This document shows positions 1-8,106 of a stretch of DNA of 9,583 nucleotides, piece by piece. Under the pieces are notes generated by a model. That model searched no databases and had not been told where the DNA came from. It saw nothing but the letters and a program-made list of their open reading frames with translations. Within the stretch, counting starts at the first letter, position 1; each line of letters begins with the position of its first letter. Source of the DNA: Vallitaleaceae bacterium. Lineage in GTDB: Bacteria > Bacillota > Clostridia > Lachnospirales > Vallitaleaceae. A program made the position numbers and the translations under genes. The stretch is from assembly GCA_027858555.1 (NCBI GenBank), contig JAQICP010000533.1:1-9583 (forward strand), written 5' to 3'.

Positions 1-99
1 TTGATAACCTGTACAGGTGTTGAAAATTTCATTAGGGAAAGAGCTTTAAACGAGGCGTTATTTCATATTATTGATGGCAAGAATTTTAAAGAAAGTTAG
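1..99 (+). CDS. recF: RecF, C-terminal fragment (partial)
   Basis: An open frame enters at base 1 and ends at TAG 97-99, giving 32 residues that begin LITCTGVENF and end HIIDGKNFKES. This resembles the end of RecF, where a strand of the form 'Q-x-F-x-T-x-T' near the C-terminus is followed by a short basic tail reading 'F-x-V-x-x-G-x-I'. RecF is an SMC-like ATPase that helps load RecA at single-strand gaps. The identification rests mostly on position: recF directly precedes gyrB in the dnaA-dnaN-recF-gyrB-gyrA cluster of most Firmicutes. The small remB/DUF370 gene often found between recF and gyrB in this phylum is absent, since no matching frame lies in 100-238. The fragment is too short for certainty from sequence alone. 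Confidence 0.72.
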   Translation: MITCTGVENFIRERALNEALFHIIDGKNFKES

Positions 100-124
100 G
101 TACGTTTTATAATAAATTATGCCT

Positions 125-162
125 ACTTATGATTATATTAATGCTAATTGCATATCATAAGT
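125..162. promoter_or_regulatory. Inverted repeat overlapping the gyrB promoter
   Basis: ACTTATGAT at 125-133 is exactly repeated in inverse as ATCATAAGT at 154-162, a 9-bp dyad with a 20-nt centre. The right arm starts immediately after the proposed -35 hexamer (148-153) and the left arm lies upstream of it, so a bound dimeric protein would cover the -35 region. No T-run follows, so it does not look like a recF terminator. An operator is an inference; chance occurrence in A/T-rich DNA is possible. Confidence 0.3.
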
Positions 163-176
163 GGTTCATATATAAT
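148..176 (+). promoter_or_regulatory. Probable sigma-A promoter for gyrB-gyrA
   Basis: TTGCAT at 148-153 (4 of 6 to TTGACA) is separated by exactly 17 bp from a perfect TATAAT at 171-176. Transcription would start near 183, about 56 nt before the gyrB ATG. A second TATAAT at 180-185 and another at 108-113 lack comparable -35 boxes. Its position in the recF-gyrB gap fits an independently regulated gyrase operon. Confidence 0.6.
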
Positions 177-187
177 AAGTATAATTG

Positions 188-215
188 AGCTTATGGGTAA
201 TTTACTCATATAGCT
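188..215 (+). promoter_or_regulatory. Hairpin in the gyrB leader
   Basis: AGCT 188-191 plus TATGGGTAA 192-200 pairs with TTACTCATA 202-210 and AGCT 212-215, giving 13 potential pairs including one G-U, with a single bulged T at 211 and a very tight loop. It sits between the predicted start of transcription (about 183) and the gyrB ribosome binding site (225-232), so it could be a 5'-UTR hairpin or, as DNA, an operator near +5 to +32. There is no U-run. A role in the supercoiling response of gyrase is conceivable but not shown. Confidence 0.35.
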
Positions 216-226
216 AAGATGTTTAG

Positions 227-1873
<1,647 letters not shown>

Positions 1874-2146
1874 TATTTGTATTCTGAAAAAGCACTCATT
1901 AAAATGCTTGATGACATTGGTAGAGATGGTGTGACAATTCAGAGATACAAGGGACTAGGTGAGATGAATGCTGAGCAGTTATGGGATACGACTATGAATC
2001 CTGAATTTAGAATTCTATTGCAAGTTGAACTGGACGATGCTGCTATAGCTGACGAAGTTTTTACCACCTTAATGGGTGATAAAGTTGAACCAAGAAGAGA
2101 ATTTATTGAAGCACATGCTAAGCATGTTAAAAATTTAGATGTATAG
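1874..2146 (+). CDS. gyrB: DNA gyrase subunit B, C-terminal 90 residues after the in-frame stop
   Basis: This is the remainder of GyrB in the same frame as the upstream part. It holds the last piece of TOPRIM, including the highly conserved [21 protein letters not shown] and the terminal [23 protein letters not shown], and ends at TAG 2144-2146. Together with the upstream part the total is 635 codons, the normal length for a Gram-positive GyrB, so nothing is missing or inserted: only codon 545 (TAA) is wrong. Independent translation looks unlikely. TTG 1877 and ATG 1904 are in-frame starts, but neither has a Shine-Dalgarno sequence in front. gyrA follows after 22 nt. Confidence 0.85.
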   Translation, partial: YLYSEKALIKMLDDIGRDGVTIQRYKGLGEMNAEQLWDTTMNPEFRILLQVELDDAAIADEVFTTLMGDKVEPRREFIEAHAKHVKNLDV

Positions 2147-2168
2147 AAAAAGAAGGAGGTGCACATAG

Positions 2169-4664
2169 ATGGATGAAAATAAAGATTATGACAAAATAAT
2201 ACCTGTTGATTTACAGGATGAGATGAAGAAATCTTATATAGATTATGCCATGAGTGTTATTGTTTCAAGAGCATTACCAGATGTACGAGATGGACTAAAA
2301 CCAGTTCAAAGAAGAATCCTGTATTCAATGAGTGAACTGAATTTAACGCCAGACAAACCATATCGTAAATCAGCCCGTATCGTCGGTGATACAATGGGTA
2401 AGTATCACCCACATGGTGATAGTTCCATATATGATGCCATGGTTAGAATGGCACAGCCATTCTCATATAGAAAGGAATTAGTAGATGGTCATGGTAACTT
2501 TGGATCTGTAGATGGTGACAGTGCTGCTGCCATGCGTTATACAGAAGCTAGACTCAGTAAGATGGCTGTGGAGATGATTGCGGATATTACGAAAGATACC
2601 GTGGATTACTACCCAAACTTTGACGAATCACTGAAACAACCATCGGTTTTACCGGCAAGGTACCCTAATCTTTTGGTGAATGGTGCTTCAGGTATTGCTG
2701 TTGGTCTGGCGACTAATATCCCACCCCATAACTTAGGTGAGGTAATAGATGCAGTCGTTAAGATTATGGACAATCAGATTGACCTTGATCAAGAAACGGA
2801 CATTGAAGAATTACTAACGATTGTTTCAGGACCAGACTTTCCGACAGGTGCTCAGATATTAGGTAAAAGTGGCATTACAGAAGCCTATAGAACAGGGCGA
2901 GGTAAAGTACTCGTCAGAGGTGTATCAGAGATTGATCAAATGACACCTTCAAAAAGCAGAATCATTATTACAGAATTACCTTTCCAAGTAAATAAATCAA
3001 GAATGATTGAAAAAATAGCAGATTTGGTAAAAGATAAAAAAATAGTCGGTATATCAGATATCCGAGATGAATCAGATCGAACAGGGATGCGTGTCGTAAT
3101 TGAAATGAAGAGAGACGCCAACCCTAATGTGGTTCTAAATCTTCTATATAAGCATACCCAATTACAAGATACGTTTGGTATCAATATGTTGGCCCTTGTT
3201 AATAATGAGCCCAAAGTATTAAACTTAAAGCAAATTCTTGACCATTATCTCGACCATCAAAAAGAAGTTGTCACAAGAAGAACCAAATACGATTTAAGAA
3301 GAGCTGAAGCTAGAGCTCATATATTAGAAGGTCTACTTAAGGCCTTAGATTTTATTGATGAAATAATCAAAATAATCAGATCTTCATTTGATGATGCAAA
3401 AGATAAATTAATCGAAAGATTTGAGTTTTCTGATATACAAGCTCAAGCTATATTAGATATGCGCCTCAAACGTTTATCTGGTTTAGAAAGACAAAAATTA
3501 GAAAAAGAATATCTTGAATTGCAAGAAATAATTAAAGAGTTGAAATCCATACTAGCAAATCCTAAGCTATTACTTAAAGTAATTAGAGAAGAGATTCTGA
3601 TAATTAGAGAAAAATTCAATGATGAAAGAAGAACTACCATCACATATGATGATTCTGAGATTACTCTTGAAGATCTAATTAAGGAAGAAGCGACAACCAT
3701 TACCATGACGCACCTAGGTTATATTAAGAGATTACCAGTTACAACTTATAGGAGTCAAAACAGAGGTGGTAAAGGTATTAAAGGTATGCAAACCAGGGAG
3801 GATGATTTTGTTGAAAGTATCTTCATTACATCCACTCATAACTTCTTACTATTCTTCACAGATAAAGGTAAAGTGTATAGATTAAAAGCTTATCAGGTAC
3901 CAGAATCTTCGAGAACAGCAAGAGGTACGGCAATTGTCAATTTATTACAATTAGAACCCGGTGAAACCATCTCAGCCGTTATTCCATTAAAAGAATATAC
4001 GGATACTATTAGCCTCTTAATGGCTACTAAAAATGGCTTAATTAAAAAGACTTGTATCATGGAATATATTAATATTCGTATTAGAGGCATACAGGCAATC
4101 AACCTTAGAGAAGGCGATAGCCTAATCGAAGTCAAACTGTTCGAAGGTGAAGAGCGGGTGATTCTTGGTACTAGACTTGGTCAATGTATTATGTTTGATC
4201 AGGAAGATGTTAGGGAGACTGGTAGAACATCAATCGGTGTTAAAGGTATGACACTTAATCCGAACGATGAAATTATTGGCATGCAACTGGTCTCACAAGG
4301 TACACAAGTGTTAGTCGTATCTGAAAATGGTTTAGGTAAGCGTACCAAAGTAGAAAGCTTCTCATTACAAAAACGTGGTGGAAAAGGTGTCAAATTCTAC
4401 AAGATTACTTACCGTACGGGTAATGTAGTTGGTATGAAGATTGTTAACCAAGAAAACGAATTGATCTTGATTACAACTGAAGGTATTATCATTAGAATCA
4501 GAGTGAAAGATATCTCACAAACAGGACGCGTTACTTCTGGCGTTAAGTTGATGGATTTAAGCGATAAGATTCAGATTGCAAGCATAGCAAGAATCAAAGA
4601 GATCTTTCAAGAAGAAATCGATGATGAACTATTTATCGAAATCGATGACGAGAGTGAAGAATAA
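2169..4664 (+). CDS. gyrA: DNA gyrase subunit A
   Basis: GyrA is the DNA breakage-reunion and wrapping subunit of gyrase. The 831 residues are of normal length (the B. subtilis protein has 821). The winged-helix/tower part carries the catalytic pair R123-Y124 in [11 protein letters not shown]124 forms the covalent bond to DNA. The quinolone region reads [15 protein letters not shown], with S85 and D89 matching E. coli S83 and D87, so the known quinolone-target residues are wild type. A long coiled-coil segment covers about 365-485. The C-terminal beta-pinwheel starts near 510 and contains the GyrA box as QNRGGKGI (530-537), which separates it from ParC, plus a second box-like QKRGGKGV (734-741) as also found in Bacillus. 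The tail is acidic (EEIDDE...DDESEE). ATG 2169 follows AAGGAGGTG (2153-2161) with 7 nt between; the gene is cotranscribed with gyrB. Confidence 0.97.
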   Translation: MDENKDYDKIIPVDLQDEMKKSYIDYAMSVIVSRALPDVRDGLKPVQRRILYSMSELNLTPDKPYRKSARIVGDTMGKYHPHGDSSIYDAMVRMAQPFSYRKELVDGHGNFGSVDGDSAAAMRYTEARLSKMAVEMIADITKDTVDYYPNFDESLKQPSVLPARYPNLLVNGASGIAVGLATNIPPHNLGEVIDAVVKIMDNQIDLDQETDIEELLTIVSGPDFPTGAQILGKSGITEAYRTGRGKVLVRGVSEIDQMTPSKSRIIITELPFQVNKSRMIEKIADLVKDKKIVGISDIRDESDRTGMRVVIEMKRDANPNVVLNLLYKHTQLQDTFGINMLALVNNEPKVLNLKQILDHYLDHQKEVVTRRTKYDLRRAEARAHILEGLLKALDFIDEIIKIIRSSFDDAKDKLIERFEFSDIQAQAILDMRLKRLSGLERQKLEKEYLELQEIIKELKSILANPKLLLKVIREEILIIREKFNDERRTTITYDDSEITLEDLIKEEATTITMTHLGYIKRLPVTTYRSQNRGGKGIKGMQTREDDFVESIFITSTHNFLLFFTDKGKVYRLKAYQVPESSRTARGTAIVNLLQLEPGETISAVIPLKEYTDTISLLMATKNGLIKKTCIMEYINIRIRGIQAINLREGDSLIEVKLFEGEERVILGTRLGQCIMFDQEDVRETGRTSIGVKGMTLNPNDEIIGMQLVSQGTQVLVVSENGLGKRTKVESFSLQKRGGKGVKFYKITYRTGNVVGMKIVNQENELILITTEGIIIRIRVKDISQTGRVTSGVKLMDLSDKIQIASIARIKEIFQEEIDDELFIEIDDESEE

Positions 4665-4699
4665 TAATTGTAGAGGCATCATAAAATTATCATAAAGTC

Positions 4700-4742
4700 A
4701 GGACTATCTATTGGTTAAATTGCTAATAGATAGTCCTTTTTT
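4700..4742 (+). terminator. Intrinsic terminator of the gyrB-gyrA operon
   Basis: GGACTATCTATT (4701-4712) pairs perfectly over 12 bp with AATAGATAGTCC (4725-4736). An extra A4700-T4737 pair is possible, the loop is 12 nt, and a run of six T follows (4737-4742). It lies 36 nt after the gyrA stop codon. Confidence 0.93.
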
Positions 4743-4751
4743 AGTTCAATA

Positions 4752-4799
4752 GAAATGTTCTAAGTAGGTGCTTTCCATGAGAAAAATTCTACTTTGTTC
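4752..4799 (+). repeat. Degenerate, internally deleted copy of the structured repeat
   Basis: The sequence GGTGCTTTCCATGAGAA matches GGAACTTTCCATGAGAA in the second unit of the copy at 6379-6561, and ACTTTGTTC at 4791-4799 matches the tail of every unit. The middle (second and third hairpins) is missing. The first hairpin survives only weakly: GAAATGTTC 4752-4760 against GTGCTTTCC 4768-4776, 6 of 9 positions paired counting one G-U, around the 7-nt loop TAAGTAG. It begins 9 nt after the gyrA terminator. The stretch 4665-4974 (310 nt, no supported gene) therefore holds the terminator, this remnant, and the promoter of the next gene. Confidence 0.6.
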
Positions 4800-4917
4800 C
4801 ATAGGTAATTCACAAAAAAAATGGAGTGAATGTCCGCTTTTATAGTATAGATAGGCAATAAAATGAATTTTTGTTAATTAATTGTAATATAGATGTAACA
4901 GTACTTTTCATATTATC

Positions 4918-4926
4918 TGCTATAAT
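4918..4926 (+). promoter_or_regulatory. Extended -10 promoter for the CAP/SLH gene
   Basis: TGC immediately precedes a perfect TATAAT at 4921-4926, forming the TGnTATAAT extended -10 motif. No good -35 hexamer sits 16-18 bp upstream (ACAGTA at 4898-4903 is poor), which is common for extended -10 promoters. Transcription would start near 4933, giving a leader of about 40 nt. Confidence 0.5.
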
Positions 4927-4937
4927 ATAACTATCGT

Positions 4938-4958
4938 ACAGTACCATAATATTACTGT
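4938..4958. promoter_or_regulatory. ACAGTA/TACTGT dyad between promoter and RBS
   Basis: ACAGTA 4938-4943 is inverted as TACTGT 4953-4958 with a 9-nt centre. A further direct copy, ACAGTAC, lies at 4898-4904 on the other side of the -10 box (compare ACAGTAC 4938-4944). Three half-sites around the start of transcription suggest an operator. Alternatively the downstream pair is a weak hairpin next to the ribosome binding site (AAGGCGG, 4961-4967). No regulator can be named. Confidence 0.3.
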
Positions 4959-4974
4959 GGAAGGCGGACAGATG

Positions 4975-6336
4975 ATGAAGCGATTAGTTAAAATAATTTC
5001 ATTTGCTTTAGTGTTATCAATGTTATCAGGCCTTGGTTCTGTTTCGTATGCAGAAGAAGATACTACTGAAAAGGCAATCACACTAATTAATAATATGCGT
5101 AGTGAACTCGGCATTCCTAAGATTGAAGCTAATCTTGAACTTAAGAATGCCGCACTGACTCATTGTAAATATATGGATTATTATAATTCTTTTTCTGTTA
5201 TTGAAGAGTCTGAAAATCAATTATCTAGAGGTAGATATTCATGGGATCGTGCAGCATTTTTTAAATACGAAGAACAATACATAACTGAACTAATAGCAAT
5301 GGATTCTGCTGGTTTCGCCACAGAGGTTAATTCTATGCTTGAAAATCCATATGCAAGAATTAGTCTAATTGATCCTAAATATCAAAGCATTGGTATGAAT
5401 TACTATGAAAATTATTCTTCTTTTGTCATTGGTGGTGCAGGACGAAGTCAAACACAATCAATTACATACCCATATGATAATCAGATTAACGTACCCATTA
5501 CTTGGACTAATGAATATAGATTTTCTCCTTACGAATCACTTGGTATTAGTGAAGATTTATATGGCATTCCAATAACTTATTCATACTACGCAAAAGAAGA
5601 TGATGTTGAGAATATTATTATTAACAGTTCATCAATTGTATATGGTGCGGATCAGACATCAGTAGAATTTAAAGTATTATCTCCAACAGATGACAAGTAT
5701 TTGACAAATTCAATAATTATAGTGCCTACAGAAGCCTACCGTTATGATACTACCTATAAAGTTACATTAGATTTAACTATTGAATTTGACGAACGGATTG
5801 ATTTGAATGTAACTAAGACATTTTCTTTTCAAACTGAAAGAAATCCTAATAGGAACAACTTATTGTTATCTAATGACAGTACGCTTTTAACACGTGTTGT
5901 ATTTACAGAAGAGATTGTAAAAGCTTTAGGCTATCCATTACTAGATGCATCTAAGATGACGTTTACGGATGTTGATATTAATTCTGTCAGAGCTAAGTAT
6001 ATATATACCGCATTTTACAATAACATTATATTCGGTCAATCGGATGAATTATTTGCACCTGATTTGAACATTACAAGGCAAGAAGCGTATACTATTTTAG
6101 TAAGGGCTTTTGAAGCAAAGATTGGAAGAAGTATACAGTATTTTGAAGAAAGTCCAATTAATGATTATATGAATCTGAGTCCCTGGGCTATGGATAATAA
6201 ATGTATATTAAAAGCAGCTGGCGTAGGATTTTTAGTAACCAATAGCTATAACAATCTTATTCCTCAAGGTCATGTTTCAGAAAAAGAGTTTGTTTTAATT
6301 GTAGAAAAATTTAGAGAGGCATTGAACAGGTACTAG
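4975..6336 (+). CDS. Secreted CAP-domain protein with C-terminal SLH-like repeats
   Basis: A 453-residue envelope protein. The N-terminus is a Sec signal peptide (MKRLVKII, a hydrophobic core to about 20, then SVSYA|EE with cleavage after residue 26). Residues about 33-155 resemble the bacterial CAP/SCP-PR1 fold: AITLINNMRSELGIPKIEAN, then AALTHCKYM with the conserved His 63, and NSMLENPYARISLIDPKYQSIGMNYY. Residues about 165-287 look like an Ig-like domain often attached to CAP proteins (TYPYDNQINVPITW; IIIVPTEAYRYDTTYKVTL; FSFQT). From about 305 come SLH-like repeats: FTDVD...YIYTAFYNNIIFGQSDELFAPDLNITRQEA is the clearest, with a partial one before and a divergent one after. SLH repeats bind cell-wall polymers, so surface attachment is inferred. 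Start: ATG 4975 lies 7 nt from AAGGCGG; ATG 4972 and GTG 4957 are alternatives. Substrate and role are unknown. Confidence 0.8.
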   Translation: MKRLVKIISFALVLSMLSGLGSVSYAEEDTTEKAITLINNMRSELGIPKIEANLELKNAALTHCKYMDYYNSFSVIEESENQLSRGRYSWDRAAFFKYEEQYITELIAMDSAGFATEVNSMLENPYARISLIDPKYQSIGMNYYENYSSFVIGGAGRSQTQSITYPYDNQINVPITWTNEYRFSPYESLGISEDLYGIPITYSYYAKEDDVENIIINSSSIVYGADQTSVEFKVLSPTDDKYLTNSIIIVPTEAYRYDTTYKVTLDLTIEFDERIDLNVTKTFSFQTERNPNRNNLLLSNDSTLLTRVVFTEEIVKALGYPLLDASKMTFTDVDINSVRAKYIYTAFYNNIIFGQSDELFAPDLNITRQEAYTILVRAFEAKIGRSIQYFEESPINDYMNLSPWAMDNKCILKAAGVGFLVTNSYNNLIPQGHVSEKEFVLIVEKFREALNRY

Positions 6337-6341
6337 AATAG

Positions 6342-6371
6342 ATAAACCTAACAGAAGTTAGGTTTATTTTT
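6342..6371 (+). terminator. Intrinsic terminator after the CAP/SLH gene
   Basis: ATAAACCTAAC (6342-6352) pairs perfectly over 11 bp with GTTAGGTTTAT (6357-6367) around the tetraloop AGAA. The T-run continues to 6371. It starts 6 nt after the stop codon. Confidence 0.92.
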
Positions 6372-6378
6372 ATGTAAA

Positions 6379-6561
6379 GGCAAATTCTTCATAGGAGCTT
6401 TCCATGCTTAAACAACTTATCCCTATATTGAAAGAAACTTTAAAGAATAAGCCGCGTACTGGAGGTGCACTTTGTTCTACAGCAGGAAAGTTCTTGATAG
6501 GAACTTTCCATGAGAACAATTTCACTTTGTGAAAACGTGTACTGGATGTACACTTTGTTCT
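6379..6561 (+). repeat. Composite structured repeat, copy A (two units)
   Basis: Unit 1 (6379-6478) and unit 2 (6485-6561) are separated by 6 nt. Hairpin I of unit 2 is perfect: GGAAAGTTC 6485-6493 with GAACTTTCC 6501-6509, loop TTGATAG. In unit 1 it pairs at 7 of 9 positions (6379-6387 with 6395-6403). Hairpin II of unit 1 is CTTATCCCT with AGAATAAG-type pairing (6416-6424 with 6443-6451, 7 of 9). In unit 2 it is TTTCAC-TTT-GTGAAA (6520-6534). Hairpin III is GTGTACTGGATGTACAC in unit 2 (6537-6553) and a G-U-rich variant in unit 1 (6454-6470). Each unit ends in TTTGTTCT. The same arrangement recurs at 9392-9581. The element starts 7 nt after a terminator and ends 28 nt before the fumarase alpha start. 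No transposase or clear target duplication is visible, and I saw no convincing promoter for the fumarase genes in 6372-6589. Confidence 0.85.
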
Positions 6562-6589
6562 GTGATAAATTCATGATAAGGAGAAAATT

Positions 6590-7432
6590 ATGAGAGAAGT
6601 ACATGTTAATGACATTACTCAAGCCGTTGCAAAGATGTGTATAGCTACGAATGTTAAGATAAGTCCAGATATCCTAGAGGGACTTAAAAAAAGCCAGAAA
6701 CTCGAATCATCACCTATCGGCATTGATATATTAGATCAATTGTTACAAAATGCAGAAATAGCAGAGCGTAAAAACATGCCCATTTGCCAAGACACAGGTA
6801 TGGCAGTGGTTTTTGTTGAGATTGGTCAGGAAGTTAGCATTAGTGGCGGACTACTTACAGATGCCATAAATGAAGGTGTTAGAAAAGGTTACGAAGAAGG
6901 CTATCTCAGAAAATCAATCGTTGAGGATCCTTTTTTTAGAGTTAACACCAATGATAATACCCCTGCGGTTATCCATTATGACATAGTTGGGGGAGACTCC
7001 CTTAAGATTAGTCTCTCTCCTAAAGGGTTTGGCAGTGAAAACATGAGTCGTATCTATATGTTAAAACCATCAGATGGTATTGAAGGTGCTAAACGGGTCA
7101 TACTTGAAACAATTGATATGGCAGGACCTAATGCTTGTCCACCAATGGTTGTTGGTGTTGGTATAGGTGGTACATTTGAAAAAGCGGCTATTTTAGCAAA
7201 AAAAGCACTAATCCGTCCTATTGATCAATCTTCAGATATTACTTATGTTAGTAATCTAGAGAAGGAATTAACTAAGAAGGCTAATCAATTAGGTATTGGT
7301 CCCCAGGGTATGGGCGGCAGGACAACAGTACTTGGTATTAATATTGAAACTTTTCCAACACATATTGCAGGACTACCTGTAGCTATCAATATCAGTTGTC
7401 ATGTTACAAGACATATGTCAGTTAGTTTGTAA
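6590..7432 (+). CDS. Fumarate hydratase (class I), alpha subunit
   Basis: This is the N-terminal chain of a two-subunit, iron-sulfur class I fumarase, which interconverts fumarate and (S)-malate in the cytoplasm. The 280 residues match the usual alpha length. Three cysteines in the expected contexts can ligate the [4Fe-4S] cluster: C66 in MPICQDTGMAVVF, C183 in GPNACPPMVVGVGIGG, and C270 in INISCHVTRH. Other family segments are SPKGFGSENMSRIYML and the glycine-rich GIGPQGMGGRTTVLG. AAGGAG (6578-6583) lies 6 nt before ATG 6590. The beta subunit follows after 25 nt, so they are surely cotranslated from one mRNA. The closely related L(+)-tartrate dehydratase alpha subunit cannot be fully excluded, but fumarase is the usual assignment for this pair in Clostridia. 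In a fermenter the enzyme would serve the malate-fumarate-succinate branch; no other enzyme of that branch lies in the window. Confidence 0.92.
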   Translation: MREVHVNDITQAVAKMCIATNVKISPDILEGLKKSQKLESSPIGIDILDQLLQNAEIAERKNMPICQDTGMAVVFVEIGQEVSISGGLLTDAINEGVRKGYEEGYLRKSIVEDPFFRVNTNDNTPAVIHYDIVGGDSLKISLSPKGFGSENMSRIYMLKPSDGIEGAKRVILETIDMAGPNACPPMVVGVGIGGTFEKAAILAKKALIRPIDQSSDITYVSNLEKELTKKANQLGIGPQGMGGRTTVLGINIETFPTHIAGLPVAINISCHVTRHMSVSL

Positions 7433-7457
7433 GTGTATATTAGTAAAGGAGGATTAT

Positions 7458-8012
7458 ATGGTTATTACAACACCCCTTAAAAAGCATATTATTAATCAGT
7501 TAAAAGCAGGCGATAAAGTACTAATCACTGGTATTATCTACACTGCCAGAGATGCTGGCCATAAACGAATGATAGAGCAATTAGCAAAAGGTGAGCGTAT
7601 ACCCTTTAATATAGAAGAAAGTATTATTTATTATGTTGGTCCTTCACCAGCAAAACCTGGGGAGATTATAGGTTCTGCAGGACCAACAACAAGTTATAGA
7701 ATGGACGATTATACACCAGAGCTTTTAGATTTAGGTCTAAAAGGCATGATAGGCAAAGGAAACCGTCATGAAAAAGTCATTGAAAGTATGAAAAAAAATG
7801 GTGCTGTCTATTTTGGCGCTGTGGGTGGTGCTGCTGCACTTATTGCTAGTAGCATTATAAAGGCAAAGGTTATTGCCTATGAAGAGCTGGGTACAGAGGC
7901 ACTTAGAGAATTGTATGTAGAGAATTTTCCAGCGATTGTACTTATTGACCAAGATGGTAAGAATCTATATGAAGAAGAGAAGGTAAAATATCGTACATAT
8001 CAGGCTGACTAA
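7458..8012 (+). CDS. Fumarate hydratase (class I), beta subunit
   Basis: This is the C-terminal domain of class I fumarase as a separate 184-residue chain, partner of the preceding alpha subunit. Family motifs are clear: LKAGDKVLITGIIYTARDAGHKR near 15-37 (TARDAAHKR type), GPSPAKPGEIIGSAGPTTSYRMDDY, GMIGKGNRHEKV with the anion-binding GKG, and GAVYFGAVGGAAAL. The start is ATG 7458, preceded by AAAGGAGG (7445-7452) with a 5-nt spacer; an in-frame ATG at 7401 lies inside the alpha gene and has no comparable ribosome binding site. No T-tailed hairpin is seen between the stop at 8012 and the next promoter, so read-through into the lipoprotein gene is possible. Confidence 0.92.
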   Translation: MVITTPLKKHIINQLKAGDKVLITGIIYTARDAGHKRMIEQLAKGERIPFNIEESIIYYVGPSPAKPGEIIGSAGPTTSYRMDDYTPELLDLGLKGMIGKGNRHEKVIESMKKNGAVYFGAVGGAAALIASSIIKAKVIAYEELGTEALRELYVENFPAIVLIDQDGKNLYEEEKVKYRTYQAD

Positions 8013-8048
8013 TTACTATATGACACTTGATAACTTTAATACGATTGA

Positions 8049-8077
8049 GTGACAAAATTCCATTTATATGTTAAACT
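8049..8077 (+). promoter_or_regulatory. Probable promoter of the BMP lipoprotein gene
   Basis: GTGACA at 8049-8054 (5 of 6 to TTGACA) and TAAACT at 8072-8077 (4 of 6 to TATAAT) are 17 bp apart. Transcription would begin near 8084, just ahead of the GGGAGG ribosome binding site at 8094-8099. The remaining part of 8013-8106 shows no gene or terminator. Confidence 0.4.
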
Positions 8078-8106
8078 ATTTTTGAATAAAAAAGGGAGGT
8101 ACATAT

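Noticed and set aside
1877..2146. Independent 89-residue protein starting at TTG 1877, a naturally split GyrB
   Set aside because: There is no Shine-Dalgarno sequence before TTG 1877 or ATG 1904, and exact in-frame continuity with normal total length favours a single-codon lesion.
6416..6424. DnaA boxes (TTATCC-type sequences in the repeats at 6417 and 9430)
   Set aside because: Neither matches TTATNCACA; both are arms of hairpin II and pair with a downstream arm.
6379..6561. CRISPR array
   Set aside because: There are only two non-identical units per locus with a 6-nt gap, no uniform repeats and spacers, and no cas genes nearby.
6440..6622. Minus-strand frame of 60 codons covering the structured repeat and the fumarase start
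   Set aside because: It is read through inverted repeats and overlaps a real start and ribosome binding site. The hairpin structure explains the sequence better than coding does.
7401..7457. Upstream in-frame ATG extending fumarase beta by 19 residues
   Set aside because: It lies inside the alpha gene and lacks a good ribosome binding site, while ATG 7458 has AAAGGAGG at ideal distance and gives the family's usual N-terminus.
8013..8106. Riboswitch upstream of the BMP lipoprotein (purine-type, given the family's nucleoside role)
   Set aside because: Only about 25 nt separate the predicted transcription start from the coding frame, and no aptamer-like pairing or terminator was seen.
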